Shown here in pieces: positions 36,303 through 46,139 of a stretch of DNA of 64,000 nt. Source of the DNA: Escarpia spicata (Eukaryota > Annelida > Polychaeta > Sabellida > Siboglinidae). The stretch spans positions 1,288,529 through 1,352,528 of the forward strand of contig OZ023217.1 in assembly GCA_963995525.1 (NCBI GenBank), in the 5' to 3' direction. Numbering within the stretch: position 1 is the first letter of the stretch; every line of letters starts with the position of its first letter. Below the pieces are notes generated by a model. That model was not told the DNA's origin and did no database searches. It saw only the letters and a list, made by a program, of their open reading frames with translations. The translations under genes were made by a program, and so were the position numbers.

Positions 36303-37394
36303 ATGGCTTCGTTCATACTCCTCGTCGCGGCCCTCTTATGGTGAGTTCCACAACTTCTGACAACAGTTTCGGCCGTACTCTTTCGAAGATTTAGTATTAA
36401 CGATGTTCGAAATCCGTGATTCGTATGTTGACACCTGTGCGCCCAGATTGATACCTGTGCCATGGGGTGACTAAGATGTCAAGGATAACCTTTTTAGCAA
36501 GTATATGTCCAAGTTTGGTAGTTCTAAAAAACTGCAGTATTCAACAATAGTACCTGTTACAATATAACGGATAAGATTTAACTTGTCACAACATCAGGTG
36601 ACACCACGCTTAGTTGTTCTCGTGAATAAGTACAAAGCGGGCGTGCTTCGTTTTACGCCTATGCTGTGTGTTGTGAGCTGTGAGCTGTGTGCGGCGTGCG
36701 GCGGGCGGCGTGAGGCGGGCGGCGTGCGGTGTTGGCGTGTGGCTTGTGGCTTGTGGCTTGTGGCTTGTGGCTTGTGGCTTGTGGCTTGTGGCATGTGGCG
36801 TGTATAATTTACAGTTCGATATTGGTATGTACCAAAGTATATCAAAAAGGTAAATGGTGTGCAGCTCAGACGTGAGTCGGATCTTGTTTCAGGATTACGC
36901 ACATTTCGCCAGCAACAACATGGCCAACTACAACAACTGCCTTTCTTGGGTGGTGGGAACGGACCAGGGAACGACCTAGAACGACAACGCCGTGGAACTC
37001 TTTGCATGACTGGGGAGATGGCTGGACGACGCCTTGGTATTCCGGGGAAAGAGAAAGCAAATCTAATTTACCTAAACCATCCGTTGCGTTCATTATTGGT
37101 ATGATCGTGATCGGTAGCGGTCTGTTCGTAGCCATCACTCTGGGCCTATTGTACGCGATCCACCGCCATCTAGATAACATTTATATCAGGGGCACGGTCG
37201 AGCCAGAGAACGTGCGCACGGTTCCTGTCGACTCCGAATCAACTGTCAACCCAGCAGGGCCCTTCTTGTCTGTCGAAGTGTCGCCGTACAACGACATGTG
37301 CCCGCCGCTCTATGACAGTCTCTACGACATCATGCAGTCCCCTCCGTCGTATGTCCAGGTTTGCAGACGGCCCCACGACGTCCGGCGAATGTAA
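36303..37394 (+). CDS. Two-exon gene for a small type I membrane protein with two PPxY motifs (copy A)
   Basis: Exons 36303-36340 and 36893-37394; the 552 bp intron is GTGAGT...TTTCAG. Splicing inside a Trp codon gives 179 aa. Residues 1-15 form a signal peptide (MASFILLVAALLW). Residues 20-72 are a cysteine-free ectodomain rich in Thr, Trp and Arg. A membrane helix covers about 76-102 (VAFIIGMIVIGSGLFVAI). The cytoplasmic tail has PPLY (150-153) and PPSY (163-166), the binding motif for WW domains such as those of NEDD4-family ligases, and YDSL and YDIM, which fit the YxxPhi sorting signal. The layout recalls WBP1/VOPP1/Shisa-type PPxY adaptors, but their Cys-rich ectodomain is absent, so I do not assign it. 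A paralogue with the same splice sites lies at 55869-56845; differences keep the frame, which argues for function. Role as an adaptor for ubiquitin ligase or sorting is inference. Confidence 0.75.
36690..36802. repeat. TGTGGCT-type short repeat in the intron of gene A
   Basis: GCGGCGTG words followed by about eight copies of TTGTGGC. The paralogous intron in B has a diverged GTGTGCG/GTGGCGT version, so this stretch evolves faster than the exons. Confidence 0.8.
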
Positions 37395-38971
37395 CGCCAG
37401 TCCAATGTATGCTTTCTACGTGTGACGAACTAGGACCTGAACCCTGTTCGAACGAGAGGCATACTAGGGACGGATCACTGTTTCCATTCTGGGTTCGCAG
37501 CGAACGTGAGACGTGAAACTAACATTAACATAACATCATCATGCGAAATTGTGTAATTAAGAAAACATTGGAGTTGCAGTCTGAGATCGGTCATTCAAAT
37601 ATAAATGTCCAGTGATTCAACATGCCGCATACACTAGATGTCACTTGTATCAACACCATATAAACTTTTTTCACATAGTATATGCAATTTTAAGATAAAA
37701 CAGCGGAAAAGACAAATTGTATATCCGCGCACCATACGTATATTATTCTGCCTGCTGGTCTTTGGTAATTTGGCAACAAAGAATAATAACATTAATGGTA
37801 GAATAACATATGAAATGCCAAAGTGACACGTGTGGTAGCAAGTCTGACCAAATGGTAGTTTTATTCAGAATGAAACTTTGAGATGGATGATATCAGGAGA
37901 GTAACACGGTTTGTCTGAATTCTAGTCTGTAACCCACCGATAACAGTTGGCGTAAAAGAATGGCTTCGTTATCCAGCGACATTCATTGCATATTCCCTAT
38001 AACGTGTTCACAAACGTTTTCTATTACCATTTACGGCCGGGTAATGACTTTCTGAGAAAGAAGGGCATGTGTCGCAGCGTCAAAACACTGAACACGGTAA
38101 CCATTGCATTCGGAAAATGTTTCACTGCATCATAGTATTTTTATACACACACTTTATAAGCCCTATTTAGACTATTGATGTATGTATTATGTTTTATCTA
38201 GCATTATGACTGTATCAGTTGTATTAATGTAGAAAGGAATAATTTATTGTTATTAAGTATATACAGAAGTTCTCGATTTGCATCTTGTTATATTGTTTCA
38301 GGTATGTTCAGCTGCATTATGAATTATATTGAGGACTGAAGTGTGTGTGTGTGTGTGTGCGTGCGTGTGTGTGCGTGTGCGTGTGCGTGTGCGTATGGTT
38401 GGTTGCGTGTGTGTATTGTATATTTTAAACCATACGTATAATTATAAACCATACTTATATACATATACGCATGGAAATTATGTGGATACACCATTGTAAC
38501 TATATACTCTGATATTATAGAACACTGGCGTTACTCTATGTTCAAAATAAATAAGTATGATACACTGATCCAGGGTAATGCTATCTGACTATAATCAAAC
38601 TTGTATGTGGTAGATATATTATATATAGTTTGGCGGAGAAGAATCAATTTGCACATAAACCCCGTCATAAACCACAGGCAATGCGTTGACATTCATATGT
38701 TTTAACGTATACGCCTGACGTATGTTAATATCAGTCATGCGTGAGGAATTAAGTCTAGTTACGTATCACACGTTTATTGTAATAAACATTACATATTCAA
38801 CTCGTTGCTATATTTTATATGTAAACTAATTATTCTGACTCAAGGAACGACAACTGGTGGATCCACACAAGTCTTCCCGACGGTTAGCGTGCCTTGAGCC
38901 ACGCCATATACTCCCACTGATTTGTGTATGATTGGATTTGACATATTCAGCCTTGCCAATTTAAAAACGGA
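37395..38971 (+). other. 3' flank / possible 3' UTR of gene A
   Basis: No coding frame of note. The sequence is conserved in B (56846-58435). The first shared AATAAA is at 38546-38551 and another is at 38781-38786; either could be the polyadenylation signal. A GT/GC microsatellite lies at 38341-38413 and has changed length relative to B. Confidence 0.4.
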
Positions 38972-39189
38972 AGTAGTAATAGATGTCCCTTACTATCTAC
39001 GCTGGCGCGCTCTGGGGGAAACCCCATGTTAAGAGATAGGGATTTTCCCCCAAGACGCTCCAAACCCTTTCCCGCCAATTATGCAAATGAGGTCTTTGGA
39101 GCGTCTCGGGGGAAGTGCAATTGACCAATCACGAGCGAGCTGGGCCTTGTGGGCGTGGTTAGTTATGTAAATGAGCTTGGAAAAGTAGT

Positions 39190-39450
39190 TCCGACCCCGG
39201 GTTAAAGCATAGGGTTTTTAGCCCATGTTAAAGCATAGGCCATTTTTATCCCATGGTAAAGCATAGGCCGTTTTAATCCCACGTTAAAGTATAGGCCATT
39301 TTTATCGCAAAGGTATCCGACCACTTTTCGAATTTTAACCCCACGTTAAAGCATAGGGAATTTTCACCCCATGTTAAAGCATAGGCCGTTTTTATCCCAT
39401 GTTAAAGCATAAGCCATTTTATCGTAAAGGTATGCGACCACTTTTTTAAT
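39190..39450. repeat. Subrepeats of about 28 bp in the left foldback arm
   Basis: Tandem units are built from GTTAAAGCATAGGCCATTTT and TATCCCAT. The mirror set is at 43840-44250 in the right arm, which has more units, so the arms have changed copy number independently. Confidence 0.85.
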
Positions 39451-39819
39451 AAAATAAAATATACCGAACAACATTTGAATATGTCACACACGAGATTGCT
39501 TGGCACGGAGGCCGAGGCTTCGCCAAGGGACCGAGCCGTTATTTTTTTGACTATGACATGTCGAAAATGTGGTGTTATAGTAAGGCGTCATGTATAACAA
39601 AAGGGTTATAAATTCAACGGAGACCGTTTTGTCTGAAGTAATGTATACGAAATGTAGATTACATATAGGACTATGTTATACCAGAGCCTATAGCCTCGTT
39701 TTGTTTTGTTTTTCGAACAGAGCGACCATTTTGGAATTAGACCTTTGGTGTCTGTTACAAAAACCCGTACTCGACACTGCAACAGGGCAAAGAAAAGGCT
39801 TGTGCAAGCACGCGCACCC

Positions 39820-40240
39820 TGTATGACGTCATGGTACGCGCTGTAATTTTGTACGCGAGGTGAGTTGATCAATCAGGTAGTGCTTTGGTTAGACCTTGTA
39901 TTGAACTTGCGCGTATGTAATGTAATCCCTTCATGTGACGTCATGATGCAGTGACGTCATGAGCAGTGACATCATCAAACTGCTATGCGCAGTAATTTTT
40001 TACACGAAGTGAGTTGTTCAAGCAGATAGTGCTTTGGTTAGACCTTGTATTGAACTTGCACGTATGTAATGTAATCCCTTCATGGGACGTCATGATGCAG
40101 TGACGTCATGAGCAGTGACATCAGCAAACCGCTATGCGCAGTAATTTTGTACACGAAGTGAGTTGTTCAAGCAGATAGTGCTTTGGTTAGACCTTGTGTT
40201 GAACTTGCGCGTATGTAATGTAATCCCTTCATGTGACATC
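39820..40240. repeat. 149 bp tandem repeat in the left foldback arm, 2.7 copies
   Basis: Each unit contains TGCTTTGGTTAGACCTTGT, GTAATGTAATCCCTTCATG and GTGACGTCATGAGCAGTGAC. Mirror units are at 43160-43440. Each unit carries one or two TGACGTCA-type palindromes. Confidence 0.85.
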
Positions 40241-41189
40241 AATTAAATAAGTAATTGCGCATGCGCAATAGTGGCTATTCTTATATGTCGTAGGTTGTCG
40301 ACCCTTTGATTAGGTGTAGGACGCTCCTAGTCTATACATTTACAACTTTAACATAGATCCAAACCCGATAAAGCATAGCCATAGGCATAGCATAGCCATA
40401 GAGGCTAAAGGCTATCTGGCCTACAGCGCATAACCACGGACAAACAACTTACAAACACTGACAAACAACTTTCAAACACGGATATACAACTCAAAAACAC
40501 CGACATGCTATAGCGAGTGAAAAATCTCCCTGTTAACTGGTATAAACTGGTATAAATCAAGCCTCAAGATTCTGTGTATTTGTCCCGTGTTAAGGCATAG
40601 GGAATTATACGAACTTATCTGCTAAAACATTCAAACTACCAGCTATCTGTGTAATATTTTGGTCAAACTGTTTGTCGTGTAACAGTATTTGTCAGAATAT
40701 CATAGTACTTACCAACGGTCACAGTGGGTATCCTGTTTGTAAACTGTTTTGAAGGGGTATTCCCTGTTCAAGCCTCATCTATTTAAATAAACACGCTATG
40801 TGCGATGCACAATGTCGACTCGAGCGACTTGACGCCAAAGATCAATACAAGACGACGCAGTGCTCGCTATCTATATTGTTCGAGGAAAGTGAAGCGTCAT
40901 GATAGTGAAGCGTTATGTTAGAACAGTACAGACACACAATAACCTCCCAGATAAGATGTACCAGTATGTATATAGTTTACCGTATTAAGGGCCAAGTGTA
41001 CAAATGTCCATTAGAACGTTTTTATCTTTTTTCGGACTATAGTATTTAAATTCGTGCTTCTTCGTTAAAATCTGCCAAATTAGCTTCGGTCGTAAAACAA
41101 ATAACCTGGCACGGGTAACCGAAAATGAATTCATAGATACATACACGTGGTACGAAACACACAACTGAACCGAATACGCTATTCAAATC

Positions 41190-41660
41190 GAACTCAGACT
41201 ACGGATGTCACATCACCCGTTATGTCACAAGACTACGGATGTCACATCACCCGTTATGTCACAAGATTACGGATGACACATCACACGTTATGGCACGAGA
41301 CTACGGATGTCACATCACACGAGACTACGGATGTCACATCACACAAGATTACGGATGACACATCACGCGTTATGTCACAAGATTATGGATGACACATCAA
41401 AAGTTATGTCACAAGATTACGGATGACACATCACACGTTATGTCACGAGACTACGGATGTCACATCACACAAGATTACGGATGACACATCACGCGTTAAG
41501 TCACGAGATTACGGATGACACATCACAAGTTATGTCACAAGATTACGGATGACACATCACACGTTATGTCACGAGACTACGGATGTCACATCACACGAGA
41601 GTACGGCCGAGACAAGAGATATGCCACGAGACTACGGATGACACACCACATGAGACTCAG
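41190..41660. repeat. 34 bp minisatellite in the middle of the foldback element
   Basis: Units of ACGGATGTCACATCACACG plus TTATGTCACAAGACT, with shorter forms lacking the TTATGTCA part; about 13 units. It is followed to 41900 by diverged direct repeats with CGAAACAGAAACTTAGCCGA. Confidence 0.85.
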
Positions 41661-42099
41661 ACCAACTAGTAAACGAAACAGAAACTTAGCCGATTACGCT
41701 ACACGAATCGAACTATAGACACGAGTTGTACAAACGAAACAGAAACTTAGCCGATTACGCTACACGAATCGAACTGTAGACACGAGTTGTACAAACGAAA
41801 CACGAAACTTAGCCGAACACGTGAATCGAATTGAACTCAGACCAACTAGTCGGACAAACGAAACACTTTAGTTTGACCAACACGCTGCACAAAGTTGTCA
41901 ATTCGACGTGTTATCGCGTGACATCCCTCCTCTTTCAGGCAAACAGACGGGTTATCGCGTGACATCCCTCCTCTTTCAGGCAAACAGACGGGTTATCGCG
42001 TGAGATTTGCTTCAACACTCACTCACTCACCTCTTTGAATGAAGTCCTGTCAGGTAGTTGGCCTTCGCCATCGTGTGGTGTAGTACTCCGATTATCCAC

Positions 42100-42750
42100 T
42101 AGGAGTCGCTATGCCAGATGTGATGTCATACCGGAAGTTACTTGAATGTCGTGACGGCCTGTCATGGCGGCCTCTACGGTTTCACCATTTCCGGAATTGT
42201 GTCGACGAATAGAGATATGTCATGGTCGGTAGATGGCAATACTCTGACTAATTACATTGGTGTCCGTTGAGTGTCGTTGGGAACGATGATGGTCACCATT
42301 TTGAATGAAGTCCTGATACAGTTTTTTGTGTTAAGGGAAGTCATGTGATGTACGTTCGGTCTGATTGGTTATGCAAATGAGATGACGCCGAAAACTAGTG
42401 TATACAGTTTAGTGTTTCGGTCATAGCAGTTTTCAAATTCGTTTGCTATGGCAGTCTATACTAGGGACGCTACGTCGGAAGTGATGTCACACCGGAAGTT
42501 ACTTGACTGTCATGGCGGCCTCTGTGCTTCGGGTATTCCCGGAAGTGTGTCCACGAATAGAGATCTATCATTGTCAGTAAATGGCGATACTATGACTAAT
42601 TACATTGGTGTCCGTTGAGTGGCGTCGAATGGCGCCTCTCTCATGGACGTGCACAATTTTTGTGTTAAGGGAAGTCACGTGATGCACGTTCGGTCTGATT
42701 GGTTATGCAAATGAGATGACGCCGAAACCTAATAAGTGTTTGGTGTTTTC
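42100..42750. repeat. Direct duplication inside the foldback middle
   Basis: 42105-42420 and 42465-42750 repeat the same order: AGTGATGTCA and ACCGGAAGTTACTTGA, CGAATAGAGAT, TGACTAATTACATTGGTGTC, then GTCTGATTGGTTATGCAAAT. Both copies carry the octamer ATGCAAAT (42371-42378 and 42705-42712). Confidence 0.8.
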
Positions 42751-44479
42751 TTTATCCGACAACTTTGATTCTTGTCACACGCTGATCTAAGTGTTTGGGG
42801 TTTCGTTTGTCAGATAAGTTCGTATAATTCCCTATGCCTTAACACGGGACAAATACACAGAACCTTGAGGCTTGATTTATACCAGTTTATACCAGGGAGA
42901 TTTTTCACTCGCTATAGCATGTCGGTGTTTTTGAGTTGTATATCCGTGTTTGAAAGTTGTTTGTCAGTGTTTGTAAGTTGTTTGTCCGTGGTTATGCGCT
43001 GTAGGCCAGATAGCCTTTAGCCTCTATGCTATGCCTATGGCTATGCTTTATCGGGTTTGGATCTACGTTAAAGTTGTAAATGTATAGACTAGGAGCGTCC
43101 TACACCTAATCAAAGGGTCGACAACCTACGACATATAAGAATATCACTATTGCGCATGCGCAATTACTTATTTAATTGACGTCACATGAAGGGATTACAT
43201 TACATACGTGCAAGTTCAATACAAGGTCTAACCAAAGCACTATCTGCTTGAACAACTCACTTCGTGTAAAACATTACTGCGCATAGCAGTTTGATGATGT
43301 CACTGCTCATGACGTCACTGCATCATGACGTCACATGAAGGGATTACATTACATACGCGCAAGTTCAATACAAAGTCTAACCAAAGCACTACCTGGTTGA
43401 TCAACTCACCTCGCGTACAAAATTACAGCGCGTACCATGACGTCATACAGGGTGCGCGTGCTTGCACAAGCCTTTTCTTTGCCCTGTTGCAGTGTCGAGT
43501 ACGGGTTTTTGTAACAGACACCAAAGGTCTAATTCCAAAATGGTCGCTCTGTTCGAAAAACAAAACAAAACGAGGCTATAGGCTCTGGTATAGTCCTATA
43601 TGTAATCTACATTTCGTATACATTACTTCAGACAAAACGGTCTCCGTTGAATTTATAACCCTTTTGTTATACATGACGCCTTACTATAACACCACATTTT
43701 CGACATGTCATAGTCAAACAAATAACGGCTCGGTCCCTTGGCGAAGCCTAGGCCTCCGTGCCAAGCAATCTCGTGTGTGACATATTCAAATGTTGTTCGG
43801 TATATTTTATTTTATTAAAAAAGTGGTCGCATACCTTTACGATAAAATGGCCTATGCTTGAACATGGGGTGAAAATTCCCTATGCTTTAACGTGGGGTGA
43901 AAATTCGAAAAGTGGTCGGATACCTTTGTGATAAAAATTGGCCTATGCTTTACCATGGGATAAAAATGGCCTATACTTTAACCCGAGATAAAAATTCGAA
44001 AAGTGGTCGGATACCTTTGCGATAAAAAGGGCCTATGCTTTAACCCGGGATAAAAATTCAAAAAGTGATCAGATACCTTTGCAATAAAAATGGCCTATGC
44101 TTTAACCCGGGATAAAAATTCGAAAAGTGGTCGGATACCTTTGCGATAAAAATGGCCTATACTTTAACGTGGGATTAAAACGGCCTATGCTTTACCATGG
44201 GATAAAAATGGCCTATGCTTTAACATGGGCTAAAAACCCTATGCTTTAACCCGGGGTCGGAACTACTTTTCCAATCTCATTTACATAACTAACCACGCCC
44301 ACAAGGCCCAGCTCGCTCGTGATTGGTCAATTGCACTTCCCCCGAGACGCTCCAAAGACCTCATTTGCATAATTGGCGGGAAAGGGTTTGGAGCGTCTTG
44401 GGGGAAAATCCCTATCTCTTAACATGGGGTTTCCCCCAGAGCGCGCCAGCGTAGATCGTAAGGGACATCTATTACTACT

Positions 44480-45025
44480 AACGGATCTTACGAAAATTGT
44501 TATTGCAGGCTGCTGTCTTAGGGTCAATTTTTTGGACGTAATGTTCACGTTTGGAAGAAATCAAAAAATTTTGCACAGATGACCTTTGATATGTACTAAT
44601 CAAATCCTGATATAGGACATACATTTTGGGATTCGTTAACACCTCCTAATTAGCATGAATCCAAAATGGCCGGCGCCGATACAGGCTAATACCCGATATC
44701 TTAGCTAAATTATGCCGATTCCGATTAGTTTTGGAAAAGTTTTGGGTATGTCTGATCGACCGAAGAGGTTTTCATCATCATCCAAGTTCAAGATCATGAA
44801 TTGTTTGTGTAAAATAGCTATCATTTGCCAATACAATCGACATTGGAGGTATTCATATTGTGCTAGATTATTGCATGCTAATTCAGATCATGCTTTACCA
44901 ATATAAATACTTCATTTTGTTTCCATGATTTCAAGTTCCAATCCAGAAGGTCAAGGTGATGACCTGTAAGTGCCGCATGATCCATACATTGTAATACAGT
45001 TCAAACCGATCATGACTGAATAATG
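44480..45025. other. Unit A flank between the foldback element and the LINE
   Basis: Unique sequence matching 58436-58989 in unit B, with no gene. It ends in CTGAATAATG (45016-45025), the left target-site copy of the LINE insertion. Confidence 0.8.
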
Positions 45026-45121
45026 GAATTGGAATTGAAATTGGAACAATTTATTCGACAATAAACAAACAAAAGCACACATTGCAACACACATTTTTAC
45101 AATAGTTAGTCTATGTCGGGA

Positions 45122-45160
45122 GACTCTCACTAAGGCTCAAAAGCCGCTAGCGTGAGAGCC
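45122..45160 (-). other. LINE 3' UTR hairpin, copy 2
   Basis: On the minus strand: GGCTCTCAC, GCTAGC, GGCT, TTTG loop, AGCC, TTA, GTGAGAGTC. Nine outer pairs (one G-U) and four inner pairs. Such 3' hairpins are recognition sites for the reverse transcriptase in several LINE clades; that role is inferred here. Confidence 0.85.
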
Positions 45161-45763
45161 ACCCACGGGAAGAGAATATTTACTGCAAGTAGTCAATTTA
45201 ACATAGTAAATGATTATCCAGTAGGCTACTTTTATGTCATTCATATCCGTATTCTCCCACCGTGGTGCACACAGTAAAATATGAAGTGATTTGGTAGAAT
45301 ATACACAAGGTCGCCATAATCCAGCACAATAATTATGAGCCTACATGTGATTTATGAATGGCTGTTTCATTTCATAGAAAAGCACTTCATTGGAGAACAG
45401 AATACCATGCTCGGTTTAGACTAAATTATAGTTTACTTTTAGTCACAATTGCTTCGTACATTATGAAAGACAAGACACGACACAAATACTAAAAGGTTAG
45501 TATAGGCGGAGACAGGTTAGATCTTCATAACCAGGGCTGCTCTGGTTCGGGAATACACCTAGAAATCGGCCTATTAGTAAAAAGAGGATACAATTAAGAA
45601 ATCTTTGTGGTTTCGCATCAATTTATGCAAATACAAGCATGTAGGCAGTTTATTATATAATAAAAAGTATTCACTTTCTAAAATTACAGATTATTGTTTT
45701 GCCTACATATATAGCAATTTGCAATTGTGCAAGTCTCTTGGTATTGATCCAAGAGATATTTCT

Positions 45764-46139
45764 TCAGATATAAAGAGAAACCGTGAAGACTATGAGTATT
45801 GGCAGGTAGTATCTTATACACTTTCTGGCTCGGGAGGTTCGGCTGTACGGAATAGAGATGTAATGACTTTGCCTAGTGTGATGGCCATGGTGTGTGGTAT
45901 TTAGTGAAAATAAAGATTTACAGTAAGAAGGAACTATACTATTCACAAATTTGTGATAAAATATAAGACATTTTTGCGTGAAAATGTCGTCGACCTTCAA
46001 TAACTTTAGTGATTTCATTAGAGGTTCTGTGTGGGAATTATATTCGCTGTGGGTTATAATTCTTATCGTCTTTTTCTGCAATTTCGAAATTCTTTTTGAA
46101 TTAAAGCCCCACAATAAAATACTATAATTGAAGTGTGCG
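45764..46139 (-). pseudogene. C-terminal part of LINE ORF2, shifted by one base
   Basis: Continues ORF2 in the next frame after a single-base frameshift at about 46130-46140. The frame carries the conserved LWGFNSKRISKLQKKTIRII motif and LKLLKVDDIFTQKCLIFYHK, as in the related fragment at 21.6-22.1 kb. Without the shift ORF2 ends early in a basic tail. Confidence 0.85.

Larger units (their letters stand above)
38972..44479. mobile_element. 5.5 kb foldback element with 1.65 kb inverted arms
   Basis: Left arm 38972-40621 and right arm 42811-44479 are inverted copies of each other along their length. The outer ends are AGTAGTAATAGATGTCCCTT and its exact complement. The flanks carry the 6 bp direct duplication AACGGA (38966-38971 and 44480-44485). 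Unit B has a single AACGGA at the matching site (58436-58441) and no element, which proves insertion. The arms contain tandem subrepeats. The 2.2 kb middle has a 34 bp minisatellite and a 0.3 kb direct duplication. No transposase frame is seen, so it is non-autonomous. The design resembles Foldback-type elements; the superfamily is not decided. Confidence 0.9.

Noticed and set aside
43325..43780. 151-codon frame in the right foldback arm
   Set aside because: Its mirror in the left arm (39606-39872) is broken into shorter frames and no transposase motif is visible.
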